Shown here: positions 38,863 to 47,714 of the stretch, piece by piece
Numbering within the stretch: position 1 is the first letter of the stretch
How the letters are laid out: each line of letters begins with the position of its first letter
DNA from: AP-15 sp963733945
Lineage (GTDB): Bacteria > Pseudomonadota > Alphaproteobacteria > ATCC43930 > CGMCC-115725
Assembly: GCA_963733945.1 (NCBI GenBank)
Contig: CAVTFD010000019.1
Span: 116,543 to 180,542, forward strand
Length of the DNA stretch: 64,000 nt
Reading direction: 5' to 3'
Notes under the pieces: generated by a model
Databases searched by the model: none
Told to the model about the DNA's origin: nothing
Seen by the model: the letters and a program-made list of their open reading frames with translations, nothing else
Made by a program: the position numbers and the translations under genes

Positions 38863-39783
38863 CGCACCAGGTCCGACAGGGTGATGACCCCGATCGCGCG
38901 GCCCTCGGCATCGGCGACAGGTACGCGCTCGATGCGACGTGCGGTCATCGCCGAGAGAGCGTCGCGCAGCGAGGCAGTGACCGGCAGCGGTTCGCCCTCG
39001 GCGCTCTCGCCAAGGCGCATCGCGGTCGCCGACCGTTCGCACCGAAAGCAGTTTCAGACCGAGACCCTGGCGGCCGATGAAATCGCTGACGAACTCGCTC
39101 GCCGGATGTTCGAGGAGATCGAGCGGGGCGCCGAGTTGGGCGATGCGGCCCTTGTCCATGATCGCGATGGAGGTCGCCAACCGCAGCGCTTCCTCGATGT
39201 CATGGGTCACGAAGACGATCGTCTTTTGCGTCGCCTTGTGGATCCGCGCCAGCTCGGCTTGCAGCGCGTCGCGGGTGATCGGGTCGACCGCGGCAAAAGG
39301 TTCGTCCATCAGCAGCAGCTCGGGATCGGCGGCGAGTGCGCGGGCTACCCCGACGCGTTGCTGCTCGCCGCCCGATAGCTGGTGCGGAAATTTGCTGCGG
39401 TAGCTGCCGGGATCAAGCCGAAACAGCTCTAGAAGCTCGCTCACTCGCGCACCGACCCGGGCTTCCGGCCATTTGAGCAGGCGGGGGACGGTGGCGATGT
39501 TGTCCTCGACATTCCAGTGCGGGAAGAGACCGGTCGACTGGATCGCGTAGCCGATGCGCCGCCGCAGCATTTCGGCCGGAATCCGTGTCACGTCCTCGCC
39601 GCCGACTCGGATCGTGCCGCCATCGGCCGCGACCAGCCGGTTGATCATGCGCAATGTCGTCGACTTGCCGCAGCCCGAGGAACCGAGCAATACGCAGAAC
39701 GCGCCTGCGGGGATGTCGAGCGAGAGGTCATCGACGACCGCGCGGTTATCGTAGCGCTTGGTGACGTGGCCGAGTTCGATCAT
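38859..39783 (-). CDS. yehX: Betaine-type ABC transporter ATP-binding protein with CBS domain (one frameshift)
   Basis: About 308 residues. Walker A GSSGCGKSTTL, Q-loop YAIQSTGLFPHW, signature QLSGGEQQRVGVARAL, Walker B LLLMDEPF and the switch FVTHD are intact. After VSDFIGRQGLGLKLLS the frame breaks near 39030. The correct continuation, in the other frame, reads GEPLPVTASLRDALSAMTAR, RIERVPVADAEGRAIGVITL, SDLVR, which is a CBS domain as in ProV/OpuCA-type ATPases. CBS domains sense ionic strength or nucleotides in these systems. ATG 39783 overlaps the upstream permease stop. The span is one base over a multiple of three. Confidence 0.88.
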
Positions 39784-40997
39784 CCGGGCATCAGTCGAGG
39801 CCGCATGGCGGCAAGGGTTTGCAGCACAAAATCGGCGGCGAGCGCTAGGAAGATCGCCGGCAATGCGCCGAGCAACACCAAATCGAGCGCATACTGGCCG
39901 AGCCCTTCGAAAACAAAGGTACCTAGCCCGCCGGCACCGATCAAAGCAGCGACGACGGCGAGTCCGATCGTCTGCACGACGACGATGCGTAGCCCGGCCA
40001 GCAATACCGGCAGCGCCAGCGGCAACTCGATTTGCCAAAAAAGCTGATGCCTGGTCAGCCCCATCCCGCGCGCAGCGTCGATGGCGGCCCAGTCGACGCC
40101 GGCGAGCCCCGCCGCGGTATTGCGCACGATCGGCAGGAGTGCGTATAGCACCAGCGCGATGACTGCCGGCGCCGGGCCGATGCCGCCAACGCCAAGTGCG
40201 GCAAGCCGCGGAACGGCTGTCGCCAGCGCGGAAAGCGGCACGATCAGAAGCCCAAAGAGCGCGATCGAAGGGATTGTCTGCAACATGTTGAGCACCGCGA
40301 ACATTAGCCCTTGCACGCGCGGAACCCGGACCGCGGCGATCCCCAGCGGAAAGCCGATCGCCAGCGCCGGTCCGACCGACCCGGCGACCAGGGCGATGTG
40401 ACGCAACAGCGCCTCGGCGAAGAGCTGGCGGCGACCCGCGTATTCGCGCACGATCGACAACTCGTCAAAAACCCCGGCCGCCGCCAAAACCGCGATGCCG
40501 CCGCAGATCGCGACGACAGCCAGCACCCGTTGGGCGGGTCCGGCGCCGAGGCGCTGCAACGCGTCGACGACGGCAAGTCCGGCGCAGCCGGCGATCAGCC
40601 AGAACGCCCCGCCGAGCGAGATCCGCGCCGCCGGGCCGGCGCCCGCGGCGAGCGTCCCCGCGGCATGTCCCGCCGCGGCCAATGTCAGCAGCAACAGCAG
40701 CCCGGCGATCAAGGCCACGGCGACGTGCAGCGTCCTCGCCAGCGGGGACAGCGAAGCGGCCAAAAGCAGCGCGCCCAGCACCGCGAACCCGATCATCCAG
40801 CCGCCGCCAACGGCCGACCACAACGCAATCGGCCGCCCGGAGATCAACCGGTTTGGCGCCAGAACGACAAACCCTGATGTCAATGCCGCGATCGCCGCAA
40901 TGAGCGCCAACACCAACAGCACCTGGTTGCGGACGATGATCGGGAAGGAGAGGGAAGGGGAAGGGCGCTGTGTGGCCAGACCGGGGGGCGAGGTCAC
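39780..40997 (-). CDS. yehY: Betaine-type ABC transporter permease, long form (YehY-like)
   Basis: 405-residue permease with an N-terminal extension of five or six extra helices before the canonical BPD permease part, which has ALRHIALVAGSVGP-like start, RNTAAGLAGVDWAAIDAARG and MGLTRHQLFWQIELPLALPV as EAA loop. The size and extra helices match E. coli YehY. The GTG at 40997 overlaps the binding-protein stop (GTGA) and the stop overlaps the ATPase ATG, so the four genes are tightly coupled. Confidence 0.85.
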   Translation of the reverse strand: MTSPPGLATQRPSPSLSFPIIVRNQVLLVLALIAAIAALTSGFVVLAPNRLISGRPIALWSAVGGGWMIGFAVLGALLLAASLSPLARTLHVAVALIAGLLLLLTLAAAGHAAGTLAAGAGPAARISLGGAFWLIAGCAGLAVVDALQRLGAGPAQRVLAVVAICGGIAVLAAAGVFDELSIVREYAGRRQLFAEALLRHIALVAGSVGPALAIGFPLGIAAVRVPRVQGLMFAVLNMLQTIPSIALFGLLIVPLSALATAVPRLAALGVGGIGPAPAVIALVLYALLPIVRNTAAGLAGVDWAAIDAARGMGLTRHQLFWQIELPLALPVLLAGLRIVVVQTIGLAVVAALIGAGGLGTFVFEGLGQYALDLVLLGALPAIFLALAADFVLQTLAAMRPRLMPG

Positions 40998-41914
40998 GGC
41001 AGAAAATGCTTCGATTTCAGATAAGACACCGCAACGGCGCCGGCGTCCTTGCCGTCGATGGCGATCTCCGCGTTTAGCCGCTGCAACGTCGCGAGGGTCA
41101 AGCTGGCGAAGACCGGGTCGAGTAGGCCGGCGATCTGTGGAGATTGCTTGAGCACCGCTTCGCGAATTACTGGGGCCGGCGCGTAGACGATTTGCGCCCG
41201 CTTATCGTCATCGAGTGCGACGAGGCCGAGGGCGGCAATGGCGCCGTCGGTGCCGTAGGCCATCGCGGCGTTTACACCGGACATCCCCTCTGCCGCGGCG
41301 CGCAAGGTGGCGGAAGTGTTGCCGCCCGACAGGGTCAGCAATTGCCGGTCGGTCAGGCGAAAACCATAACTCGCCTCGAACGCCGGCAAGGCCGAAGGAC
41401 TTTCGACGAACTCGGCCGAGGCTGCGAGCTTGATATCGCCGCCGGCATTAACGTATCGGGCGAAATCGCTCATGGTCGCCAAGTGCTCGCGCCGGGCCAG
41501 ATCTTTGCGCATTGCGATGACCCAGGTGTTGTTGGCCGGCGCCGGGGCGAGCCAAACGAGGTGGTTGCGCTCCCGGTCGAGCCTGGCGACCTCGGCATAG
41601 CCGCGCTCCCGGTTTTTCCACACCGGGTCGTTTTCCATATGAAAGAACAGTGAGCCGTTTCCGGTGTATTCGGGATAGATGTCGATCTGTCCAGCGAGTA
41701 TTGCGGCACGCACAATGTTGGTCGGCCCGAGCTGCAGCCGGTTGCGCACCGAGATATCCCGAGCCGACAGTACCGACAGGATCATATTGCCGAGAAGTGC
41801 TCCCTCGGTGTCAATCTTCGACGACACCACAACGGGTGGGGCTGCCACCGCCTGCAAAGCCGCGAGGGTGAAGAGAGCCGCTGCGCAGATCGCCGAGATC
41901 AGGAACGACCGCAT
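40994..41914 (-). CDS. yehZ: Glycine betaine/osmoprotectant-binding periplasmic protein (YehZ/OsmF-like)
   Basis: 306-residue secreted binding protein with signal peptide MRSFLISAICAAALFTLAAL. The mature part has SSKIDTEGALLGNMI, GPTNIVRAAILAGQIDIYPE with YTGNGSLFF, typical of the OpuAC/ProX-like OsmF group that binds quaternary ammonium compounds. First gene of the yehZYXW-like operon, 55 bases after the tyrC stop on the same strand, so readthrough from the aromatic operon is possible. In E. coli this system is induced by osmotic stress and stationary phase; regulation here is not visible. Confidence 0.87.
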   Translation of the reverse strand: MRSFLISAICAAALFTLAALQAVAAPPVVVSSKIDTEGALLGNMILSVLSARDISVRNRLQLGPTNIVRAAILAGQIDIYPEYTGNGSLFFHMENDPVWKNRERGYAEVARLDRERNHLVWLAPAPANNTWVIAMRKDLARREHLATMSDFARYVNAGGDIKLAASAEFVESPSALPAFEASYGFRLTDRQLLTLSGGNTSATLRAAAEGMSGVNAAMAYGTDGAIAALGLVALDDDKRAQIVYAPAPVIREAVLKQSPQIAGLLDPVFASLTLATLQRLNAEIAIDGKDAGAVAVSYLKSKHFLP

Positions 41915-41969
41915 CTAAGTTGCTGGGAAGAGACAAGCGCGGCGTGCGCGTACGTGCCGAAGTCGCCTC

Positions 41970-42854
41970 CTACGCTTGCTTCGCCTCGATGATCGAGCGT
42001 CGGATTGCCCGCGTGCGGGTGAAAAGCTCCTGCAGAATATCGCCCTCGCCCCAGCGGATTGCCCTTTGCAACGCGGTCAGATCCTCGCTGAAACGCTGCA
42101 GGATCTCGAGAACGGCCTCGCGATTGTTCAGAAAAATATCGCGCCACATGACGGGATCAGAGGCGGCAATCCGGGTAAAATCGCGAAAACCGCTGGCAGA
42201 AAATGCGATGACCTCGGATTTGAGGCTCTCCTCGAGATTGGTCGCGGTGCCGACGATCGTATAGGCGATCAGATGCGGCAGATGCGAGGTCATCGCCAGC
42301 ACCCGGTCGTGATGCGCCGCGTTCATCGTCACGACGCGCATGCCGGCCTGTTCCCACATCGTGCCGACCTTGGCCACGGCTGCGTCATCGGTCTCGGGCA
42401 GCGGGATCAGGACACACCAGCGGTCGCGAAACAGCTCGGCAAAGCCTGATTCCGGACCGGAATGCTCGGTGCCCGCCACGGGATGACCGGGCACAAAATG
42501 GACGCCCGGCGGAACATGCGGGCCGAGGTCACGGATGACCGCTTCCTTGACCGAGCCGACATCGGTCAAAATGGCGCCCTGCTTCAGTGCCGGACCGATC
42601 CGGCGCCCGATTTCCGCATAGGCGGAAATCGGGGTCGCTATTACCACCAGATCGGCGTCCGCTACCGCTTCCACCGGGTCTTGCGTTGTTTCGTCCGCGA
42701 GTTCGAGGCGCTCGACCGCTGCCAAGGTTTCGGCGCGGCGCGCGCAGGCGACAATGCTCGTACCAGGGCTGTCGCGGCGCAGGACCCTGGCCAGCGACGA
42801 TCCGATCAGCCCAATCCCAATCAGCGCCACCCGATCGAATAGTTTCTCGCTCAT
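41970..42854 (-). CDS. tyrC: Prephenate/arogenate dehydrogenase
   Basis: 294-residue NAD(P)-dependent enzyme of tyrosine synthesis, converting prephenate to hydroxyphenylpyruvate or arogenate to tyrosine. The Rossmann loop is ALIGIGLIGSSLARVL; the substrate site has GHPVAGTEHSGPESG; the dimerisation region contains LAMTSHLPHLIAYTIVGT. It lacks a C-terminal ACT domain, so feedback control through ACT is absent. The ATG overlaps the hisC stop by four bases. Confidence 0.9.
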   Translation of the reverse strand: MSEKLFDRVALIGIGLIGSSLARVLRRDSPGTSIVACARRAETLAAVERLELADETTQDPVEAVADADLVVIATPISAYAEIGRRIGPALKQGAILTDVGSVKEAVIRDLGPHVPPGVHFVPGHPVAGTEHSGPESGFAELFRDRWCVLIPLPETDDAAVAKVGTMWEQAGMRVVTMNAAHHDRVLAMTSHLPHLIAYTIVGTATNLEESLKSEVIAFSASGFRDFTRIAASDPVMWRDIFLNNREAVLEILQRFSEDLTALQRAIRWGEGDILQELFTRTRAIRRSIIEAKQA

Positions 42855-43954
42855 CGCGTACCCATGAATTCGCCGAGTGCCGCCGCCACTTTTTCCATCT
42901 CCTCGCCGGTGCCGATGGTTATTCTCAAATATTGAGGCAGCCCGTAGCCGCTCATCTTGCGGGTCAAGATGCCGCGGGATTGCAAAAAAGCGAAGGCCGC
43001 TTCGGCGTTGCGGCCGGGCTCGTCTGGAAAGCGCGGCAGCACGAAATTGGCGACGCTTGGCGTTAGCGGCAGCCCGAGGGCGGCGAGTCGCTCTGAAAAC
43101 CACGGTAGCCAGCGGTCGTTGTGGGCGCGGGCCCGGCCGAGGGAAACCGTGTCCTCGACCGCTGCGATGCCCGCCGCAACCGCCGGCGTCGACACGTTGA
43201 ACGGCCCACGTACGCGATTGAGGACGTCGGCGATAGTTGGCGGAAAATAACCCCAGCCGAGGCGCAGCCCGGCTAGTGCATAAATCTTCGAGAAGGTCCG
43301 GAGCATGACGACATTGTCGGCGCGGTCGACCAGCGCGGCTCCGGCTTCGTAATCATTGCGGTTGACGAATTCGGCGTAGGCGGCGTCAATCGCCAACACG
43401 ACCGAGGACGGCAATCCGGCATGCAGCCGAGCCAGTTCCTCCGCCCCGAGATAGGTGCCTGTCGGGTTGTTTGGATTGGCGATAAAAACCAACCGGGTGC
43501 GCGGGGTGATGCGGTCCAGGAGGGCATCGACATCGGCCGTCAAGGACCGCTCAGGGGCGGCGACCGGCGTCGCGCCAACCGACTGCGCGCCGATCGGGTA
43601 CATCAGAAACCCGTGGCGGCTATACAGGACTTCATCGCCGAACCCGGCATAGCAGCGCAACAACAGCGCGATCAGCTCGTCCGAGCCGGCGCCGCAGACA
43701 ATTCGCGCCGGATCGAGACCGTGACGCCGGCCGATCGCCTCGCGCAATGGTTCGGCACTGCCTTCGGGGTAGCGATGGATCTCCTCGGCGAGTGCCCGAA
43801 AGGCGGCCATCGCCTTTGGGCTCGGTCCAAGCGCGCTTTCGTTTGAGGCAAGCCGGATCGGCCGTTCGACCCCGGCGATGGTGGCCTCGCCGCCGACATA
43901 GGGGGCGATATCGAGGATGCCCGGGCGCGGGACCGGGCCGTTGGTACAAGTCAT
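42851..43954 (-). CDS. hisC: Histidinol-phosphate/aromatic aminotransferase
   Basis: 367-residue class II PLP aminotransferase. It has IRLASNESALGPSPKAM, ANPNNPTGTYLGAEEL, DAAYAEF and the PLP-lysine motif RTFSKIYALAGLRLGWG, with a final Arg in YLRITIGTG. Placement between chorismate mutase and tyrC suggests it transaminates phenylpyruvate, hydroxyphenylpyruvate or prephenate in addition to, or instead of, histidinol phosphate. HisC paralogues in this operon are usual in Alphaproteobacteria. The start is seven bases from the chorismate mutase stop. Confidence 0.9.
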   Translation of the reverse strand: MTCTNGPVPRPGILDIAPYVGGEATIAGVERPIRLASNESALGPSPKAMAAFRALAEEIHRYPEGSAEPLREAIGRRHGLDPARIVCGAGSDELIALLLRCYAGFGDEVLYSRHGFLMYPIGAQSVGATPVAAPERSLTADVDALLDRITPRTRLVFIANPNNPTGTYLGAEELARLHAGLPSSVVLAIDAAYAEFVNRNDYEAGAALVDRADNVVMLRTFSKIYALAGLRLGWGYFPPTIADVLNRVRGPFNVSTPAVAAGIAAVEDTVSLGRARAHNDRWLPWFSERLAALGLPLTPSVANFVLPRFPDEPGRNAEAAFAFLQSRGILTRKMSGYGLPQYLRITIGTGEEMEKVAAALGEFMGTR

Positions 43955-43960
43955 CGGGGT

Positions 43961-44851
43961 TCAGCCTCTCCCTGAGCCGGACGCGAGCCACGCCGCGGGG
44001 AGCGGAACGGCATAACCGCCAAGCGGCAGCAGGCGATAAAGCGTCTTCCCAAGCCGCGCACGGAAGGCGGCAAGACGGGGATCGGAAGGCAGCACAAAGC
44101 CATCGATCTCGACCAGATTGACAGCACCTTCGGCATGCTCCCAAGAGGCGAAAAATGTGCAGACGAGATCCAGCGATGATAGCATTCCGAGAAACCGCGC
44201 CCGGCTGATGTCGGCTGCCAACTCGGCGGCGAAGAAAGTGCGGTCGGCGCCGGTGTCCAGCTGTTTGCCGGGGCCAATCGCCAGCGCGTCGGCGCCGTCG
44301 CTACGCGCATTGCCGCGCACGCCGAACGGCAGGCGAGCGATCACCCGCGGGGCATTGTCGTCCTCCGACAGGAGATGCCGCCACCACGGGTCGCGCTCGC
44401 CCTCTTGTGGCATCGGCAAAACGCCCACCGAGGCTTGCCCCTTAGTCACGGCACGGATTACCTGGCCGATCGAGCGATAGGCCGACATCGGGGTGTGGCT
44501 GCCGAAATGGTCGCGGGCGAGATCCCAGAAACCTTGCGCTTCGGCCGGGGCCAACACCGCGACAGCGAAGGGCGTTTCGATTCGGACAGTCGCCGCCAGC
44601 ATCTCGCGCCAGATTCGCACGACACTCGCAAACGGCAGTTCACCGCGGTGCCGCGCCGCGAGCCGGCGAAGAATCTCGGCCTCGCGCGCGGGCTGGTAGA
44701 AGGCCACATCGCCGTCCTTCTTGCTGGCCGCGACCCTGCCGACGATCGAGGCCCGCTCGATGAGCAAATCGTGCAGCCGGTCGTCGATCTCGTCGATATG
44801 CCGGCGCAAATCTGCGAGATCAGACGGGATGAGGGACATGGTCTCGTTCAT
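43961..44851 (-). CDS. Chorismate mutase (AroQ type) with a diverged prephenate-dehydratase-like C-terminal domain
   Basis: 296 residues. The first 85 form an AroQ helix bundle: LADLRRHIDEIDDRLHDLLI, ERASIVGRVAASKK and YQPAREAEILRRLAARH carry the Arg, Lys and Glu residues that bind chorismate. The rest (FAVAVLAPAEAQGFWDLARD, GQVIRAVTKGQASVGVLPMP) follows the layout of prephenate dehydratase but lacks the TRF catalytic motif, and no ACT domain follows. So it probably makes prephenate only. ATG 44851, or Met 5 at 44839, is the start. It heads the hisC-tyrC operon, divergent from metX. Confidence 0.85.
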   Translation of the reverse strand: MNETMSLIPSDLADLRRHIDEIDDRLHDLLIERASIVGRVAASKKDGDVAFYQPAREAEILRRLAARHRGELPFASVVRIWREMLAATVRIETPFAVAVLAPAEAQGFWDLARDHFGSHTPMSAYRSIGQVIRAVTKGQASVGVLPMPQEGERDPWWRHLLSEDDNAPRVIARLPFGVRGNARSDGADALAIGPGKQLDTGADRTFFAAELAADISRARFLGMLSSLDLVCTFFASWEHAEGAVNLVEIDGFVLPSDPRLAAFRARLGKTLYRLLPLGGYAVPLPAAWLASGSGRG

Positions 44852-44971
44852 GGTCGGGGGGCGGTAGTAGTAGAAGCCCGGTCGAGCGAAATCAAAGAAA
44901 ACGTTGACAGGCCCTATCTCCGCTCCCTAGCTAACGCCCCCGAATCGACAACCGCAAATGGCCCGCCTCGA

Positions 44972-46180
44972 ATGCGGACCGGCTGCCGCGCAACCGGGTT
45001 GCTGAGAAATCTTGTGCCGACCGTAACATCGCCCCGCCCGCGTTCGCGTTCGGACCAGGAATGGCCCGGCTACCGGTTTGATGTGCGCGACCCGCTGCGG
45101 CTCGATTGCGGGATCGACTTCGGCCCGTTTACGATCGCATACCAGACCTACGGCGCCCTCAATCCCGATCGGTCGAACGCGATCCTCGTCTGCCATGCGC
45201 TGACCGGCGACCAATACGCCGCCGACCCGCACCCGATCACCGGCAAGCCCGGCTGGTGGGAGACCCTGATCGGCCCCGGCGGGGTACTCGACACCGACCG
45301 CTATTTCCTGATCTGCGCCAATGTGCTGGGTGGTTGCATGGGGACGACCGGACCTCAGGATATCGATCCTGCAACCGGGGAGCCCTGGGCGCTGTCATTT
45401 CCGGTGATCACCATTCGCGACATGGTGCGCGCGCAGAAACTGCTGCTCGATCATCTCGGCATCGACAGCCTGTTCTGCGTAATCGGCGGATCGATGGGCG
45501 GCATGCAAGTATTGCAATGGGCGGCGAGCTATCCCGAACGCGTCTTTGCCGCGGTGCCGATCGCTGCCGCGTCGCGCCATTCGGCGCAGAACATCGCCTT
45601 TCACGAGGTCGGACGCCAGGCGATCATCGCCGATCCGGATTGGTGCGGCGGGCGCTATCTGAGCCTCGGCCGCAAACCCGCACGCGGCCTCGCCGTCGCC
45701 CGTATGGCGGCCCACATCACCTATCTTTCCGAAACGGCGCTGCACCACAAGTTCGGACGTAATTTGCAAGACCGCCGCGCGGTTACTTACGGCTTCGACG
45801 CCGATTTTCAGGTTGAGAGCTATCTACGGCATCAAGGCAGCACTTTTGTCGACCGGTTCGATGCCAATTCCTATCTCTACATCACCCGGGCGATGGATTA
45901 TTTCGATCTTGCAGCAGAGCAAGGTGGCTCTCTGCCGAGTGCCTTCACCGGCACGCAGTCGCGCTTTTGCGTGATCTCGTTCACCAGCGATTGGCTGTTC
46001 CCGACCTCCGAGAGCCGCGAGCTGGTCCATGCGCTGAACGCAGTTGCGGCCAATGTCAGCTTTGTCGAGATCGCAACCGAAAACGGCCACGACGCCTTTC
46101 TGCTGCACGAACCCGAACTGTTCGAGACCTTGCGCGGCTTCTTGAACGGGTGCGCCGAGCATCGCGGCCTCACTCGTTAG
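44972..46180 (+). CDS. metX: Homoserine O-acetyltransferase
   Basis: Alpha/beta-hydrolase-fold acyltransferase that acetylates (or succinylates) homoserine in methionine synthesis. ILVCHALTGDQYAADPHP, LGGCMGTTGPQDIDP, the nucleophile elbow VIGGSMGGMQVLQW, the Asp in TSDWLFPTSE and His in ENGHDAFLLHEPE are all seen. ATG 44972 and GTG 45014 are both in frame; the conserved part begins near 45060 (YRFDVRDPLRLDCG), so the later start fits the usual length (about 380 residues) better. It is 30 bases before metW, its usual partner. Confidence 0.9.
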   Translation: MRTGCRATGLLRNLVPTVTSPRPRSRSDQEWPGYRFDVRDPLRLDCGIDFGPFTIAYQTYGALNPDRSNAILVCHALTGDQYAADPHPITGKPGWWETLIGPGGVLDTDRYFLICANVLGGCMGTTGPQDIDPATGEPWALSFPVITIRDMVRAQKLLLDHLGIDSLFCVIGGSMGGMQVLQWAASYPERVFAAVPIAAASRHSAQNIAFHEVGRQAIIADPDWCGGRYLSLGRKPARGLAVARMAAHITYLSETALHHKFGRNLQDRRAVTYGFDADFQVESYLRHQGSTFVDRFDANSYLYITRAMDYFDLAAEQGGSLPSAFTGTQSRFCVISFTSDWLFPTSESRELVHALNAVAANVSFVEIATENGHDAFLLHEPELFETLRGFLNGCAEHRGLTR

Positions 46181-46210
46181 AGGCGCCGGGCCGGCGGTAA
46201 TGGTGGAGCA

Positions 46211-46888
46211 ATGGCAGCGTCTCTGAGCCTGGACGAGACCGCGACGCGGCCGGCGGCCGAAGCGCTCGAAGCCGGCGAATTGCGCCAGGATTTGCGGCTG
46301 ATCGCCGAGATGATCGAGCCGGGCGCGCGGGTGCTGGACATTGGCTGCGGCGACGGCGCGCTGCTCGCCTATCTGGCGCGGCACAAGAAGGTCGACGGGC
46401 GCGGCATCGAGCTCAGCCAGTCCGGCGTCAATTCCTGCGTCGGCCACGGCCTGTCGGTCATTCAGGGCGACGCCGACCGCGATCTCGACGCCTATCCGAC
46501 CAATGCCTTCGACGTCGTCGTGCTAAGCCAGACCCTGCAGGCGACGCGAGAGCCGCGCCGAGTGCTCGAGGCCTTGGTTCGCATCGGCCGGCGCGCGATC
46601 GTCTCGTTCCCGAATTTCGGGTTCTGGCGGATTCGCCTGCACCTGATGCTGCGCGGCCGGATGCCGATGTCGCATCTGCTCGCGCATCCCTGGTACGAAA
46701 CCCCGAACATCCACCTGTGCACGATCCGCGACTTTGCCGCACTGTGCGACGAGCTCGGCGTTACCGTCGAGCGCAGCGTCACCTTGGACCGGCACGGGCG
46801 GCCCTATGCGCTCCACCCCCATGGCAGCCTCGCCAATATGCTGGCTGAGCAGGGGGTCTTTGTCCTGTCCGGGGCGCGGCCCGGATAG
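46211..46888 (+). CDS. metW: Methionine biosynthesis protein MetW
   Basis: 225-residue SAM-methyltransferase-fold protein. RVLDIGCGDGALLAYLAR, GIELSQSGVNSCVGHGLSVI and FPNFGFWRIRLHLMLRGRMP are diagnostic of MetW. It always pairs with metX in Proteobacteria and is needed for or stimulates MetX acyltransferase activity. Intact frame. Converges with the next methyltransferase gene. Confidence 0.93.
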   Translation: MAASLSLDETATRPAAEALEAGELRQDLRLIAEMIEPGARVLDIGCGDGALLAYLARHKKVDGRGIELSQSGVNSCVGHGLSVIQGDADRDLDAYPTNAFDVVVLSQTLQATREPRRVLEALVRIGRRAIVSFPNFGFWRIRLHLMLRGRMPMSHLLAHPWYETPNIHLCTIRDFAALCDELGVTVERSVTLDRHGRPYALHPHGSLANMLAEQGVFVLSGARPG

Positions 46889-46896
46889 GGTGCCGT

Positions 46897-47631
46897 CTAC
46901 AATCCCTCGCGGTGTGACAGCCTCGGGGTTGCCGGGGCGTAGACGAGCCGGCGGAAAGCGCGCGCGGCCGCCGGCTTGGCGTAAATCTGCTTCGTCGCCT
47001 CGATCAGCACGACCCCGGCGAAGCGCGGGAACCAGCGCTTGCCGATCCGCTCCCAGGCCGGGGCCGAGCGCAGAATCATTCGCCTTCCGGCCGGTGGGAC
47101 GAACAGTGCGGTGTCGGTCTCGACCGGGGTGAACATCTCCTCACGCAGCAGATGCAACAATTGCGACATCGTGTAGGGGCGCCCGGAACCGAACGGCGTG
47201 CGGTCGAGCCGCGCCCAGATGCCCCGCCGATTGGGGGCGACGATCAACAGCCGGCCTCCGCCTGCCAGCACCCGCCAGATCTCCTTCATCATCGGTCCGG
47301 CGGGCTCACTGGTTTCGAGAGCGTGCACCAGCAGCACCCGGTCGATCGAATAATCGGCGAAGGGTAATTCACCCTCATCGGCCAGCGCGACAAGGTTGCG
47401 GCCGTCGAGCGCCCAGCCCAGCACGCCCTGCGAGGCCGGCATCAACGCCACGGTGCGTTCGGTCTCGGCCGAAACTGCGGACAGAAACGGCGTCGCATAG
47501 CCTATGCCGAGCAGGCGCATGCCGCGCAAATCGGGCCAAATGCGGCGGATCGCGCGGCGGATCATGCGGCGCGCAACTTGCCCCAGGCCGGTCAGGTAGA
47601 AATCCCGCAGATCGACGACGTCGCTCGGCAT
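46897..47631 (-). CDS. Class I SAM-dependent methyltransferase
   Basis: 244 residues. The SAM motif is degenerate at the glycine loop (MRLLGIGYATPFLSAVSAET) but ELPFADYSIDRVLLVHALET and EIWRVLAGGGRLLIVAPNRR match the methyltransferase type 11 fold. The family often sits next to the metXW or gloB genes in Alphaproteobacteria. Substrate unknown. It converges on metW with eight bases between the stops. Confidence 0.8.
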   Translation of the reverse strand: MPSDVVDLRDFYLTGLGQVARRMIRRAIRRIWPDLRGMRLLGIGYATPFLSAVSAETERTVALMPASQGVLGWALDGRNLVALADEGELPFADYSIDRVLLVHALETSEPAGPMMKEIWRVLAGGGRLLIVAPNRRGIWARLDRTPFGSGRPYTMSQLLHLLREEMFTPVETDTALFVPPAGRRMILRSAPAWERIGKRWFPRFAGVVLIEATKQIYAKPAAARAFRRLVYAPATPRLSHREGL

Positions 47632-47714
47632 CGGCGCAGTCTAGCATGATGCTGCGGCGGCAGCCCGGTTGGGCTAATCTGCTGCCTTCGATCGTGTTCG
47701 CGGGCGCAAGCTTT

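Noticed and set aside
38110..40038. A 642-residue open frame joining the ABC ATPase and the short permease, suggesting a natural fusion.
   Set aside because: Between 38860 and 39030 the frame is not protein-like, while the neighbouring frame there encodes a good CBS domain ending in a stop that overlaps the permease GTG. One inserted base near 39030 explains the fused frame.
44852..45060. A SAM-II or similar riboswitch upstream of metX.
   Set aside because: Alphaproteobacterial met genes often have one, but I could not find the paired elements and conserved GATTT/GCTAA pattern in a convincing arrangement in this short divergent region.
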